Of a stretch of 64,000 bases of DNA, positions 54,097 through 62,645 are shown in pieces. Each line of letters begins with the position of its first letter. Within the stretch, counting starts at the first letter, position 1. Where the stretch lies: NCBI GenBank assembly GCA_910575105.1, contig CAJTDK010000016.1, forward strand, positions 17,314-81,313, read 5' to 3'. The notes below the pieces were generated by a model. It did not search any database, was not told the DNA's origin, and saw only the letters and a list, made by a program, of their open reading frames with translations. A program made the translations under genes and the position numbers. This DNA is from Lachnospiraceae bacterium (lineage in GTDB: Bacteria; Bacillota; Clostridia; Lachnospirales; Lachnospiraceae).

Positions 54097-55484
54097 AAAG
54101 CCTGTTAAAGATCATCCGGCGGTACTCTCTGACCGTCGGCGCGATCATCCTCGTCATCCTTTTGTGCAATGCAGTTGTCTTTCTTGGCATAGGTTATATG
54201 ACGGTCCGCGATACGGACGAATCTGTCTATGGACGGGACAGTATGGAGCGTATCGGGGCAGAGCTGTCAGAGGAAGAAGGGGAGATCGTGATCTCGCCGG
54301 AGGGGGAGGATATCCTAAAAGATACTTCCTTTGTATGGGCGATGGCTCTTGACGGGGCGGGGCGCGCCGTGTGGGAGTGGAGGCTTCCGGGAGAGATCAA
54401 AAGGAGTTATACGCTTTGCGAGGTGTCTTCATTCTCCCGGTGGTACCTGGAGGATTATCCGGTGAGGACGTGGAGGAGCGGAGATCTTCTTTTAGTGTTC
54501 GGCTGCGACAAGGAGAGACTGGCCAGGTACGATATGCTGATATCAGTGGAAATGTTCACGTTTATTCCAATATATATGAAAGCGGCGGTGATTGCCAATC
54601 TTGTCATTATCCTGCTGTTCATCCTCTGTTTCGGATTCCGGTTCTACCAGTCTATGAGGCCGGTGGCGGAGGGGATCGAGAAGCTGGCCTTGGGGGAGGC
54701 TGTGGACATCCCCGAGAGCGGCGCTATGGAGGAGCTGGCGGGGAAGATAAACCGCGTATCCGGGAAGCTTAAGGAGCAGCAGGAGATGCTTGCCAGAAGG
54801 GACGAGGCGAGGACGGAGTGGATCGCGGGGGTATCCCACGATATCCGCACTCCCCTGTCGCTGATCGTGGGATACGCGGATAAGCTTTCGCAGGATATGT
54901 CCCTTGACGAAGAGAACCGGAGGACGGCGGAGAAGATGAAGCGGCAGAGCTTGATCATCCGTCAGCTCATCGCAGACCTTAATCTTACTTCCAAGCTTTT
55001 GTACCAGGCGCAGCCGCTAAAGCGGAAGGACTGCTCTGCGGCGGCTGTCTTGAGAGAGTGTGCGGCGGACTTCTATAACGGGGAGACAGAGCTTAGTTCC
55101 GGAGGCGGGGGCGCTGCGGATTTTGTCATAGAGATCATCGTGGGGAAAGAGGCGGAGAGCGTGCGGATAACGGCGGATGAAGGGCTGCTTAAGCGGGCGC
55201 TGAGAAACTTGATCGGCAACAGCATCCGGCACAATGAGGAAGGGTGCCAGGTGACAGTATCTATGCGGGCGGACCAGTCGGAGGTAAGCTGGCGGATCGA
55301 GGATACGGGAAAGGGTATCCCGGAGACTGTGGTCAGGAACTTGGACAGGACGGAGAGCACCGTGCATATCATGGGCTTGCGCCTGGTGGCCCAGATCGCA
55401 AAGGCGCACGGCGGTAAGCTCTCTTTCATCCGGCGCAGCGGCGGGAATTACGATGCAGAGCTTTCCGTAAGTACGGGAAAGTAA
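54093..55484 (+). CDS. Sensor histidine kinase of the LanFEG-linked two-component system
   Basis: A 463-residue membrane kinase. Membrane segments are at about 12-36 and 163-187, with an extracellular sensor of about 125 residues between them. The H-box is GVSHDIRTPLSLIVGYADKL (His near 252), the N-box is ALRNLIGNSIRHNEEG, and the first G-box is EDTGKGIPE. The second G-box reads HIMGLRLVAQIAKAHGG, not GLGL, which is common in this kinase group. The ATG at 54093 overlaps the regulator's stop as ATGA. It probably senses a peptide antibiotic. Confidence 0.93.
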   Translation: MKSLLKIIRRYSLTVGAIILVILLCNAVVFLGIGYMTVRDTDESVYGRDSMERIGAELSEEEGEIVISPEGEDILKDTSFVWAMALDGAGRAVWEWRLPGEIKRSYTLCEVSSFSRWYLEDYPVRTWRSGDLLLVFGCDKERLARYDMLISVEMFTFIPIYMKAAVIANLVIILLFILCFGFRFYQSMRPVAEGIEKLALGEAVDIPESGAMEELAGKINRVSGKLKEQQEMLARRDEARTEWIAGVSHDIRTPLSLIVGYADKLSQDMSLDEENRRTAEKMKRQSLIIRQLIADLNLTSKLLYQAQPLKRKDCSAAAVLRECAADFYNGETELSSGGGGAADFVIEIIVGKEAESVRITADEGLLKRALRNLIGNSIRHNEEGCQVTVSMRADQSEVSWRIEDTGKGIPETVVRNLDRTESTVHIMGLRLVAQIAKAHGGKLSFIRRSGGNYDAELSVSTGK

Positions 55485-55566
55485 AAGGATCCGGCTAATC
55501 AGGTATATTTTTCCTGAAATGGCACATACTATCTACAGACAGCCGTTAGGCGAAAGGAGTATGTGT

Positions 55567-55797
55567 ATGAATGAGATAAAGACAGATCTTTTCCCGGACA
55601 GCCTCCGGGCTTCCAGGAACAGGCAGAGCGTGCAGGATAAGGAAACGGGCAAAGCAATCCAGTCAGTGTCCATGAAGGCAGAAAGCGGGTATGCAGGCGC
55701 TGTGAAAGCGGAAAGCGGGTATGCAGATACCATGTCGCCGGAGGAGCCTCTTCCGGAATCTGACCGTTCGGATAAGGACAAAGGGGTCATGGCTTAA
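55567..55797 (+). CDS. Small hypothetical protein with an internal repeat
   Basis: A 76-residue frame with AGGAG seven bases before the ATG at 55567 (an ATG at 55561 is too near). It is very polar and has no membrane segment or Cys, so it is not a lantibiotic precursor. It holds the tandem unit KAESGYAGAV/KAESGYADTM, encoded by two nearly identical 30-bp units near 55675-55734. It lies 82 bp after the kinase gene on the same strand and before a terminator. It may be a recent or non-functional frame. Confidence 0.45.
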   Translation: MNEIKTDLFPDSLRASRNRQSVQDKETGKAIQSVSMKAESGYAGAVKAESGYADTMSPEEPLPESDRSDKDKGVMA

Positions 55798-55865
55798 CTG
55801 AGGCTTAAATGGGTCTTGAGCGAGGCGGACAGCATGAACATATACGTAAAGATATGCATAAAGGT

Positions 55866-55906
55866 ATCCCGGAGACGATACGTCAGTCTCCGGGGATATT
55901 TGTTTT
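55866..55906 (+). terminator. Terminator after the LanFEG-linked kinase region
   Basis: ATCCCGGAGAC (55866-55876) pairs with GTCTCCGGGGAT (55886-55897) with one bulge, followed by ATTTGTTTT. Confidence 0.75.
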
Positions 55907-55935
55907 GGGGCGGATGGAGGTGATGGCGGCGGTGA

Positions 55936-58023
55936 TCACAGTCCCACGATCCGTCTTGCGGCTGCTCTGGAAAAGTAATATACGCCGGATAAAAATGCTA
56001 GGATCAAAAGTATTGTCCCAAGTGCGATTGCCAGGGTGGTAAGCTCATCTGCAGTGAACCGCCGGTCATTGCTCCAGCTCATAAAGGCGGAGAAGGAGAA
56101 TCCGAGAAGACACCCAAGAGCTGCCGGATACCGGAAGATCCGGGAGAGCTGTGATTTTAAAATGCCGTCACGGTAGGCACGGTCTGCGCCCAGTCTTTCC
56201 AGATTGTAGAACAGATTCTTATTGCTCTCGGCGATGGAGACGCTCCGCACATAGCTCATTACCGCCGCTGCCGACAGGCAGATGATGAAGATATACAGGC
56301 AGAGCATCACATAGATACTAAGGAGCTGCATGGAGTCTACCTTTGAAATGATGGTAAACTGCGGCGCATATTTCCAGTCGTCGATAATGTCTGCTGTAAG
56401 ATCCGGCTGGTAAGAATACCCGTACGTTTCGCCCTCTTCACTTAAGCGGCGTTCTTCCCAGGAATCATAGAGCTTCGGATGGCGGGACGATTCTCCGGCG
56501 CGGCTTACATACTGGCTGTACAGATCCTTTGCAAAATCATAGGAGCTGTCATAATCTTTGGCATCGAACAGGATGATATGTTCTGCATATTCCGGGGAAA
56601 GCCCTTTTGTCAGGGCAGCGTAATCCTCATCGCTGATGACGTAGGCATAAGGAGCGCTCATGGCATAGATGGAGCCGGCTTCTAGGGCCCCGTCAAAGGA
56701 AAGAGACTGACTTTCACCGGTATCAGGGTTTGTGACGGCATACAGGCCGTCCGTGTAATCCCAGAGGTTTTCCTTATAGTCCGCAGGCGTTACGGTTCTG
56801 TAGGAGCCAGAGGGGACATTTGCCGCCTCTCCCGTGAGGTTTTCATAAGCTTCGCAGGAAAGAAAGAGAGCGAGCTTTGCCTCTTTTGCATCCACGTCTA
56901 TATATTTCCCGTCGTCATAATCCACACGCTTATAGGAGATGACCAGATTCGACCCGTCTTCTTCCTTCAGGTCCACCAGGTCAACGGAGTATCTCCTGGC
57001 AGTATCTTCGATGTCTGCTTTCGTAAGCTGGTCCTCTTTCGCCGGGTAATGCAGGGCGAACGCCCGCAGATCCCCGGATCTGTTCAGGGTTGTGGCGTTA
57101 TTGATGTACAGCATCCCGTAAAATGAGGAAAATATGCAGGAAAAGAGCATCAGCACAATCACGCACATATTGCGGGTAGTTGATTTTGCAGAAAACCGCA
57201 TCATGCTGACAGACACCATATTTTTATAGAATTTTCTCCGGTTCTTTCCAAGCCTGCTCTGGGAGACGGCGCTTAAAAGCACCAGATAGATCCCTAAGAG
57301 GGCCAGGAGGTAGAACAGGTTCGTTCCAGACAGTGACCGTCTGAACAGGTAGGCGGCCAGAATCGAAAGCCCGCCCCCGAGGGTGATCCCGGCGACGATC
57401 AGGGCGATGCCGGCAGGCAGGGTGTAGGGCTTTATCTCCTTTACCATCTCTGTCTTCTGACCCGACCGCAGGATGTCCATGATGTCCGTGCGGTTCACGA
57501 AACGCCGACCCGTGATGCCGAGGAACACAGACAGCAGCAGGGCGAAGAGGATGCCGGCCAGAAGGCCTCCGAAGCCGAAGCGGTACGCCGTATCCCCATT
57601 GGAGACAAGGAATGCCTCAAACAGCTTCCAGATCAGGTAGGAGGCCGGGATGCCGCAGAGGATGCCGACCAGGGAAGCGGCAGTACACAAAATGGAAAGT
57701 TCAGTAAACAGCACTTTTTTTAACTCCTTTTTCGGCTCTCCAAGTGCCAGGAAGATACCGTATTCCCGGCTTTTGTAACGGAAGAACAGGGTGGAGGCGT
57801 AGACCGTAAAGATACAGCAGCCCGCCGCGGTAACACTGAGGAGAAGGCTGGCAAGCTTACGGGTATCGCCGCCTTCGGGAAGAAATTCCTGCACCGTCGG
57901 CCCGAAATACATAAAGGAGAAAGAGCTGATCAGAAGCACGGACAGGAAGATGCAGAAGGCTAAGAGCCGGTACTGGCTTTTATTTCTTCCACGGAGTTTT
58001 TTGAATACCTTATTCATCGTCAT
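55936..58023 (-). CDS. BceB-type FtsX-like ABC transporter permease
   Basis: Permease of 695 residues with about ten membrane segments. It has a large extracellular domain of about 210 residues (about 305-520) between the seventh and eighth segments, the hallmark of BceAB-type peptide-antibiotic sensing and detoxification transporters. Membrane parts include FRYKSREYGIFLALGEPKKE and the FtsX-like C-terminal half. It overlaps the ATPase gene by 14 bp. The usual adjacent BceRS-type kinase is replaced by a LytTR/GHKL pair, divergently placed. Confidence 0.9.
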   Translation of the reverse strand: MTMNKVFKKLRGRNKSQYRLLAFCIFLSVLLISSFSFMYFGPTVQEFLPEGGDTRKLASLLLSVTAAGCCIFTVYASTLFFRYKSREYGIFLALGEPKKELKKVLFTELSILCTAASLVGILCGIPASYLIWKLFEAFLVSNGDTAYRFGFGGLLAGILFALLLSVFLGITGRRFVNRTDIMDILRSGQKTEMVKEIKPYTLPAGIALIVAGITLGGGLSILAAYLFRRSLSGTNLFYLLALLGIYLVLLSAVSQSRLGKNRRKFYKNMVSVSMMRFSAKSTTRNMCVIVLMLFSCIFSSFYGMLYINNATTLNRSGDLRAFALHYPAKEDQLTKADIEDTARRYSVDLVDLKEEDGSNLVISYKRVDYDDGKYIDVDAKEAKLALFLSCEAYENLTGEAANVPSGSYRTVTPADYKENLWDYTDGLYAVTNPDTGESQSLSFDGALEAGSIYAMSAPYAYVISDEDYAALTKGLSPEYAEHIILFDAKDYDSSYDFAKDLYSQYVSRAGESSRHPKLYDSWEERRLSEEGETYGYSYQPDLTADIIDDWKYAPQFTIISKVDSMQLLSIYVMLCLYIFIICLSAAAVMSYVRSVSIAESNKNLFYNLERLGADRAYRDGILKSQLSRIFRYPAALGCLLGFSFSAFMSWSNDRRFTADELTTLAIALGTILLILAFLSGVYYFSRAAARRIVGL

Positions 58024-58765
58024 CGCTGTCCCCTCCTAATTCTCTCAGTACGTCTAAAAGCTCATCCATGAATTCCCGGCGGTTCCCGGTACGGGAAAGC
58101 TCTGTGTGGATGGCACCGTCTTTGAGCACCACGACCCTGTCGCAGAAGGAAGCTGCGTAGCTGTCGTGGGTCACCATGAATACCGTAGCGTTCATTTCCT
58201 CCTTTGCCCGCAGGAATGCGTCGATGACCGCTTTGCAGGATCTGCTGTCAAGGTTCCCGGTAGGCTCGTCGGCAAGGATGATATAGGGCTGGTTCATCAG
58301 CGCCCTGGCTACAGCAGTCCGTTGCTTCTCCCCGCCGGATATCTCCGCCGGATATTTTTCCATGACCTTCTCGATGCCGAATAACCGGCATAGGTGCCGC
58401 GCCTTTTCCTCCATCTGGGTGACAGGCTTTTTTGCGATGACCTGGGGCAGGCAGATATTTTCAAATACATTCAGCCCGTCAAGGAGCATAAAATCCTGGA
58501 AGACAAAGCCTAAGTGCCGGTTGCGGATCTTGGACATCTTCTGTTCCGGAAGTCCTGAGATGTCCTTGCCGTTGAGCAGGATCTGCCCGTCGTCGTGGGG
58601 GATAAAGCAGGAAATGCAGTTTAGCAGAGTGGTCTTTCCGCTTCCCGACGGCCCCATGACGGCAACGAATTCTCCTTTCTTAACCTGAAAGGAGAGGTCC
58701 TTTAGCACGGGATAGGAATTGCTCCCGACAGTGTATGTTTTGTTCAGATGTTTGACGTTAAGCAT
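58010..58765 (-). CDS. BceA-type ABC transporter ATP-binding protein
   Basis: A 251-residue MacB/BceA-like ATPase that powers the permease encoded next to it. Motifs are Walker A GPSGSGKTTLLN, FVFQDFMLLDGLNVFEN with the Q-loop, signature ISGGEKQRTAVARAL and Walker B YIILADEPTGNLDS. The start at 58765 has AGGAGG ahead of it. The frame extends upstream to 59206 but that part overlaps the opposite LytTR gene and its promoter, so it is rejected. Confidence 0.93.
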   Translation of the reverse strand: MLNVKHLNKTYTVGSNSYPVLKDLSFQVKKGEFVAVMGPSGSGKTTLLNCISCFIPHDDGQILLNGKDISGLPEQKMSKIRNRHLGFVFQDFMLLDGLNVFENICLPQVIAKKPVTQMEEKARHLCRLFGIEKVMEKYPAEISGGEKQRTAVARALMNQPYIILADEPTGNLDSRSCKAVIDAFLRAKEEMNATVFMVTHDSYAASFCDRVVVLKDGAIHTELSRTGNRREFMDELLDVLRELGGDSDDDE

Positions 58766-58794
58766 AAATGTAATCCTCCTGATCTGTTGTGTAG

Positions 58795-58825
58795 TGTACT
58801 GGCTAAATATGATTGAAACAGTACA
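58795..58825. promoter_or_regulatory. TGTACTG/CAGTACA inverted repeat upstream of the BceAB-like operon
   Basis: TGTACTG (58795-58801) and CAGTACA (58819-58825), perfect 7-bp arms 17 bases apart, about 30 bp upstream of the ATPase start codon. The same heptamer occurs in the array at 53096-53192. Confidence 0.55.
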
Positions 58826-58895
58826 ATGATCCCCTTGCTGAGAGGATGGTTTTATTTTACCGGAGAAGAGCGGGGAAATATATGGGCGGAAATGG

Positions 58896-58925
58896 TAAGT
58901 TTGGTATTCATTTTGGAAAGTTTTG
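58896..58925 (+). promoter_or_regulatory. LytTR-type binding boxes
   Basis: TAAGTTTGG (58896-58904) fits the LytTR consensus [TA][AC][CA]GTTN[AG][TG] fully and AAAGTTTTG (58917-58925) misses one position. They are direct repeats exactly 21 bp apart. A TATACT (58930-58935) follows, ahead of the LytTR gene. Confidence 0.65.
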
Positions 58926-58961
58926 ATGGTATACTGGTGGTGGGATGAAGGAGTTAAAATG

Positions 58962-59660
58962 ATGGTGATCAGCATATGTGACGACGAGGAGAAGCTCAGG
59001 GCAGCGCTTAAGAAGGTAGTGGAGACAGAACTTCTGCTGCAGGGGATTGAGTTTGAACTCAGGGAATATGCCTCTGGGGAAGAGCTTTTAAGAGGAAGCT
59101 CTGGCAGGGAGCCGGACATCCTTTTCCTGGATATCGAGATGGGAAGGATGAACGGGATGGAGGCGGCGAGGGAGTTAAGAAGGCTCCATAAGAATACGGT
59201 GCTCATCTTTGTGACGGCGTACCCGGATTTTGTGTTCCAAGGGTATGAGGTCCGGGCGTTCCATTACATATTGAAGCCTTATGAGGAGGAGAAGATAAAA
59301 AAAGTCCTCCGTATGGCGCTTGCGGAGTTCGGCTTTCTTAGGGAGCAGTACTATCTGGTGGAGCAAAAGGGCGGGGCCGTAAAGCTTCCGTTAAGCCAGG
59401 TCTTCTATTTTAAAAGCGACCGCAAGAAGGTACGGGCAGTTATGGAGGATGGGACAGAGGAATTTTACGGCAGCTTAAGTGAGATGGAGGATAAGCTTCC
59501 TGCCTTTTTTGTGCGGTGCCATAACCGGTATCTGGTGAACCTAAACTATGTGACAAGGGTGGAAGGGAAGATTTGCATCTGCGGCGAGGAAGAGCTTCCG
59601 GTCAGCCGCAGCAGCAGGCAGGAGCTTTTGGTGGCGTTTGCAAAGACGATGCTCAGATGA
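58962..59660 (+). CDS. LytTR-family response regulator
   Basis: A 233-residue regulator of the AgrA/VirR type. The receiver domain (1-120) has ICDDEEKLR, the phospho-acceptor in LFLDIEMGRMNGME and LKPYEEEKI. The LytTR DNA-binding domain (about 135-230) includes VFYFKSDRKKVRAVM, FVRCHNRYLVNLNYVTRVEG and LPVSRSSRQELL. AAGGAG lies eight bases before the ATG at 58962; the ATG at 58959 is the alternative. Candidate binding boxes lie just upstream, so it probably controls itself and perhaps the divergent BceAB-like transporter. Confidence 0.92.
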   Translation: MVISICDDEEKLRAALKKVVETELLLQGIEFELREYASGEELLRGSSGREPDILFLDIEMGRMNGMEAARELRRLHKNTVLIFVTAYPDFVFQGYEVRAFHYILKPYEEEKIKKVLRMALAEFGFLREQYYLVEQKGGAVKLPLSQVFYFKSDRKKVRAVMEDGTEEFYGSLSEMEDKLPAFFVRCHNRYLVNLNYVTRVEGKICICGEEELPVSRSSRQELLVAFAKTMLR

Positions 59661-59739
59661 TCCTTACCTTGTACTTGCCTTGAAGTCTGTAAGAATGCGT
59701 GTATTTGGCCGGCGGTCTGTCCGGCAGGAGGGGAAGCTT

Positions 59740-61014
59740 ATGATTGAAAGCCTGGCGCACGCGGCGGGCGTGCTGCTGACGTTGATCGAGGGATACTTTT
59801 TTTACAGGATACTTTCCTGCCTGATGCAGCCGAGGAAGCCGGTGATCCTTAAAGGAGCCGGCATTATCCTTTACGCCGCGCTGGCATCTGTCATCATCTA
59901 TCCTAATGACCCGGTAAATATTACATATATGCTGCCGATATTTTTTCTGGCTAACTGCATCATATTCCGGGCGGGATGGCTGATCCGTTTTTCCGTGATC
60001 ATGCTGTTCTACCCAATCGTTATCGCGCTTAACTTTGTGCACGGAGAGGTGTTCGGGAATCTTGTGCTGTACTTTTTCGCGTCGGGGACGGTGGGAAATG
60101 ACCTGTGGTATAACCTGTCCTTTAGCGTTGATATACTGTTCTGGTTTTGCTGCTGGAGGAAGCTTAAGAAGAGTCTTTTAGACACCCGGGATTTTTTGGA
60201 TGCCCGGTCGTGGATCTTTCTGGATATCATCTGTCTGGCTTCTATGGCGGCGATCTACAGCTGTATCTATTTTACGCCGGGGGAGAGCTGGAAGGTGGTT
60301 CCGTGCATGATCGCGTGCGCCGTGACCAATATGGGCAGTATCCGGCTGGCGGCCGATCTGGCGGACAGGGTGCGGGGCGAGATGGAGAGAAAAAATTTAA
60401 GAATGCAGCAAGATTATTATGAGGAGCTGGAGAGCAGCCAGCTAAAGCTTCGGAGATTCCGGCATGATATGAAGAACCATCTGGCGGCGGCCGGAGAGCT
60501 TCTTCGGGAAGGTCAGAGCGCCCAGGCGCAGGATTACATCGGGCAGCTGTCGGGCTATATGGAGACGGCGAACCGGCGCTTCTGTAAGATCCCCATCGTC
60601 AATGCGGTGCTGAATGTGAAATACAATACTGCACTGGAAAATAACATCGACTGCTTTTTCCATATCAGCATAGACGGTATGGCGGGACTGGATAACATCA
60701 GCCTCTGCGCCATATTTGCCAATACCCTGGACAATGCCATAGAGGCGTGCTTAAAGATCGGGGATGAAAAAAAGCGCAGGCTGTCGGTGAAGGCAAGGCA
60801 TACGGAGAATGGGTATTTCAGCTATGAGATTGTCAATGCGAAGGCCAATGAGGTGAAAAAGAAGCGGGGGAGGTACCTTACGGACAAGGAGAATGCCCAG
60901 TCGCACGGGCTTGGGATTTCTTCAGTGCAGGAGATTGTAGAGCGGTATAAGGGGACGATGGATATCTCTTATACGGAGGAGGAATTCAGCGTGGTGGTGC
61001 TTTTAGAGGTGTAA
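59740..61014 (+). CDS. GHKL-type sensor histidine kinase (AgrC/VirS-like)
   Basis: A 424-residue membrane kinase. Five to six membrane segments fill residues 1-210. The His motif is RFRHDMKNHL (His near 242). The N-box is NTLDNAIEAC and the G-box is SHGLGISSVQEIVERYKG. This type of kinase usually pairs with LytTR regulators and often senses peptides; here it follows the LytTR gene. ATG at 59740 has CAGGAGGGG upstream, and the longer frame from 59638 overlaps the regulator gene. No peptide precursor gene was found beside it. Confidence 0.92.
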   Translation: MIESLAHAAGVLLTLIEGYFFYRILSCLMQPRKPVILKGAGIILYAALASVIIYPNDPVNITYMLPIFFLANCIIFRAGWLIRFSVIMLFYPIVIALNFVHGEVFGNLVLYFFASGTVGNDLWYNLSFSVDILFWFCCWRKLKKSLLDTRDFLDARSWIFLDIICLASMAAIYSCIYFTPGESWKVVPCMIACAVTNMGSIRLAADLADRVRGEMERKNLRMQQDYYEELESSQLKLRRFRHDMKNHLAAAGELLREGQSAQAQDYIGQLSGYMETANRRFCKIPIVNAVLNVKYNTALENNIDCFFHISIDGMAGLDNISLCAIFANTLDNAIEACLKIGDEKKRRLSVKARHTENGYFSYEIVNAKANEVKKKRGRYLTDKENAQSHGLGISSVQEIVERYKGTMDISYTEEEFSVVVLLEV

Positions 61015-61082
61015 AGCGTCTGACTGGGAGGCTTATGGATGTACAACAGGCAGGCGGTAAATATTAGGAAGGAGATAGTGTG

Positions 61083-61676
61083 ATGGAAAAAGAAAGGCTT
61101 AAGAAACAGTTTGCATTTATCAGGGAGGTGGACAAGGAGAAGTTCATCGGACGGCAGACCTACCTGTCGGACGGCGTGCGGAAGGAAAATGATGCGGAGC
61201 ATGCGTGGCATATGGCGCTGATGGCGATCCTCTTAAGCGAGTATGCCAATGAAGAGATCGACGTACTTAAGACAGTGACGATGCTGCTTATCCATGATCT
61301 TGTGGAGATCGACGCGGGTGATACCTACGCTTACGACGAGGCGGGCAACAAGACAAAGGAGCAGCGGGAGAAAAAGGCGGCGGACCGGATATACAGCCTG
61401 CTCCCTGCGGATCAGCAGGAGAAGCTTAGAAAGCTGTGGGATGAGTTCGAGGAGTGGGAGAGTGCGGAGGCGCGGTTTGCCCACGCTATGGACTGCGTCC
61501 AGCCCCTTATGCTGAATTCGGCCACGGAAGGAAAGAGCTGGGAGGAGCACGGGGTGCGCCTTGAGCAGGTAGTCGCAAGAAACGGGCGGACTGCAGAAGG
61601 CTCAGAAGCGCTCTGGCAGTATGCCTATGAGAATTTTATCGCCCCGAATGTGGAGAAGGGGAGGTTGAAAGAATAA
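61083..61676 (+). CDS. HD-domain hydrolase (YfbR-like)
   Basis: A 197-residue metal-dependent phosphohydrolase of the HD superfamily. The metal-binding residues are in NDAEHAWHMALMAILLSEYA (His) and LLIHDLVEIDAGDTYAYDEA (HD), with a distal Asp in FAHAMDCVQPLML. Similar proteins (YfbR/YgK1) are 5'-deoxynucleotidases. The ATG at 61083 has AAGGAG seven bases upstream. It is followed by tRNA-Arg, with no terminator visible. Confidence 0.88.
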   Translation: MEKERLKKQFAFIREVDKEKFIGRQTYLSDGVRKENDAEHAWHMALMAILLSEYANEEIDVLKTVTMLLIHDLVEIDAGDTYAYDEAGNKTKEQREKKAADRIYSLLPADQQEKLRKLWDEFEEWESAEARFAHAMDCVQPLMLNSATEGKSWEEHGVRLEQVVARNGRTAEGSEALWQYAYENFIAPNVEKGRLKE

Positions 61677-61695
61677 GAAGATTTAAAATAGGTGC

Positions 61696-61724
61696 TTTAC
61701 TTTATGGGGAAAATGTGGTAGTAT
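61696..61724 (+). promoter_or_regulatory. Possible promoter of tRNA-Arg
   Basis: TTTACT at 61696-61701, 17-bp spacer, TAGTAT at 61719-61724, about 28 bp before the tRNA. Both boxes deviate from consensus. Confidence 0.4.
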
Positions 61725-61752
61725 TACAAATACAGTTTCATAAATCTTATAT

Positions 61753-61824
61753 GCACCCGTAGCTCAGGGGATAGAGCACCGCCCTCCGGAGGCGGGAGCG
61801 GCGGTTCGAATCCGCCCGGGTGTG
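61753..61824 (+). tRNA. tRNA-Arg (anticodon CCG)
   Basis: Acceptor GCACCCG (61753-61759) pairs with CGGGTGT (61817-61823), with a G-T first pair. D-arm GCTC..GAGC, anticodon stem CCGCC/GGCGG with loop CTCCGGA (anticodon CCG), short variable region GAGC, T-arm GGCGG-TTCGAAT-CCGCC. The CCA end is not encoded. Confidence 0.93.
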
Positions 61825-61860
61825 TACCTTAAAAAGATGCGTGGTATTTGGAGGGAGTCG

Positions 61861-62490
61861 ATGAAGGAGATCTTTAAGGGCTGTCTGGCAAAGCCGGAAG
61901 TGCGCAGGGGGGTTATCTTTTTCCTCGTGTTGCTGGTTGTTGCGGCGGGGGCGGCCGGACTGGGATTGACCAAAGAAAAGGCGCAGATGAGAGAGGTACG
62001 CAAGATAAACACTGAGAATGTCAGGCCGGAGAATATCGGCTGCGGGATATATGAGCTGAATCCCCTGAGGAAAGACAAGCATCCAGGGATCAACAGCGCG
62101 GTGGCAGAGTATTTTGACGGACTTATGGAAGGTGAGACCTTTATCGAAAGATACGATGACATTCATGTATACACAAAAGTCGGAAAGTACCAGGGTACTT
62201 ATATCGTGTTTGCGAAGTATCTGATGAAGATTAAAGATATTTATACGGAAGTTCCAGGTCTGGTCACGCTGTATGCGTCGAAGGATGAAGAGAGCGGGAA
62301 GTACCGGATCGATACACAGGCGCCGAAGGGGCAGGAGAAAGGGGTTGTCCGGACGGTGACGGGACATGAAGATGTCAGGGAGCTTCTGGGACAGACAGAG
62401 GATGATTTTCAGATAGCGGTTGAGTCGGACGCGCTTCTTCGGGAAGCGCTGGCGGATCTTAAGAATGCATACAGTGCGTATGCCGGTTAA
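61861..62490 (+). CDS. Membrane-anchored protein of unknown function
   Basis: A 209-residue protein with a short cytoplasmic start (MKEIFKGCLAKPEVRRG) and one membrane segment (about 18-38, VIFFLVLLVVAAGAAGLGL). An outside domain of about 165 residues follows, with alternating charged and aromatic strands (YDDIHVYTKVGKYQGTYIVF) that recall an NTF2-like or cystatin-like fold; this is a guess. The ATG at 61861 has TTGGAGGG upstream, which makes a start nearer the tRNA (61822) unlikely. Terminator at 62511. Confidence 0.75.
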   Translation: MKEIFKGCLAKPEVRRGVIFFLVLLVVAAGAAGLGLTKEKAQMREVRKINTENVRPENIGCGIYELNPLRKDKHPGINSAVAEYFDGLMEGETFIERYDDIHVYTKVGKYQGTYIVFAKYLMKIKDIYTEVPGLVTLYASKDEESGKYRIDTQAPKGQEKGVVRTVTGHEDVRELLGQTEDDFQIAVESDALLREALADLKNAYSAYAG

Positions 62491-62510
62491 GAAAGTTTTA
62501 TGATAAAGAA

Positions 62511-62537
62511 AGAATGTGCCGGGCACATTCTTTTTTA
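62511..62537 (+). terminator. Intrinsic terminator
   Basis: AGAATGTGC and GCACATTCT form a perfect 9-bp stem with loop CGG (62511-62530 region), followed by TTTTTT. Confidence 0.88.
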
Positions 62538-62645
62538 TATTTTCGTCAAGATTTTATCACATTTTAAACACAATTATAAGATAATATACTTATCAGAACA
62601 GAGAAATCAACCAACATATATATGAGATGAAGGGAGACTTGACTT

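Noticed and set aside
55809..56042. 77-codon frame after the small repeat-bearing gene
   Set aside because: It runs through a terminator hairpin and into the end of the opposing permease gene, and has no ribosome binding site.
49938..61014. Lantibiotic biosynthesis cluster
   Set aside because: Only immunity-type transporters and regulators are present. No precursor peptide with Cys and Ser/Thr, no LanB, LanC or LanM, and no processing protease were seen.
61747..62526. 259-codon minus-strand frame
   Set aside because: It is antisense to tRNA-Arg and to a gene with a strong ribosome binding site.
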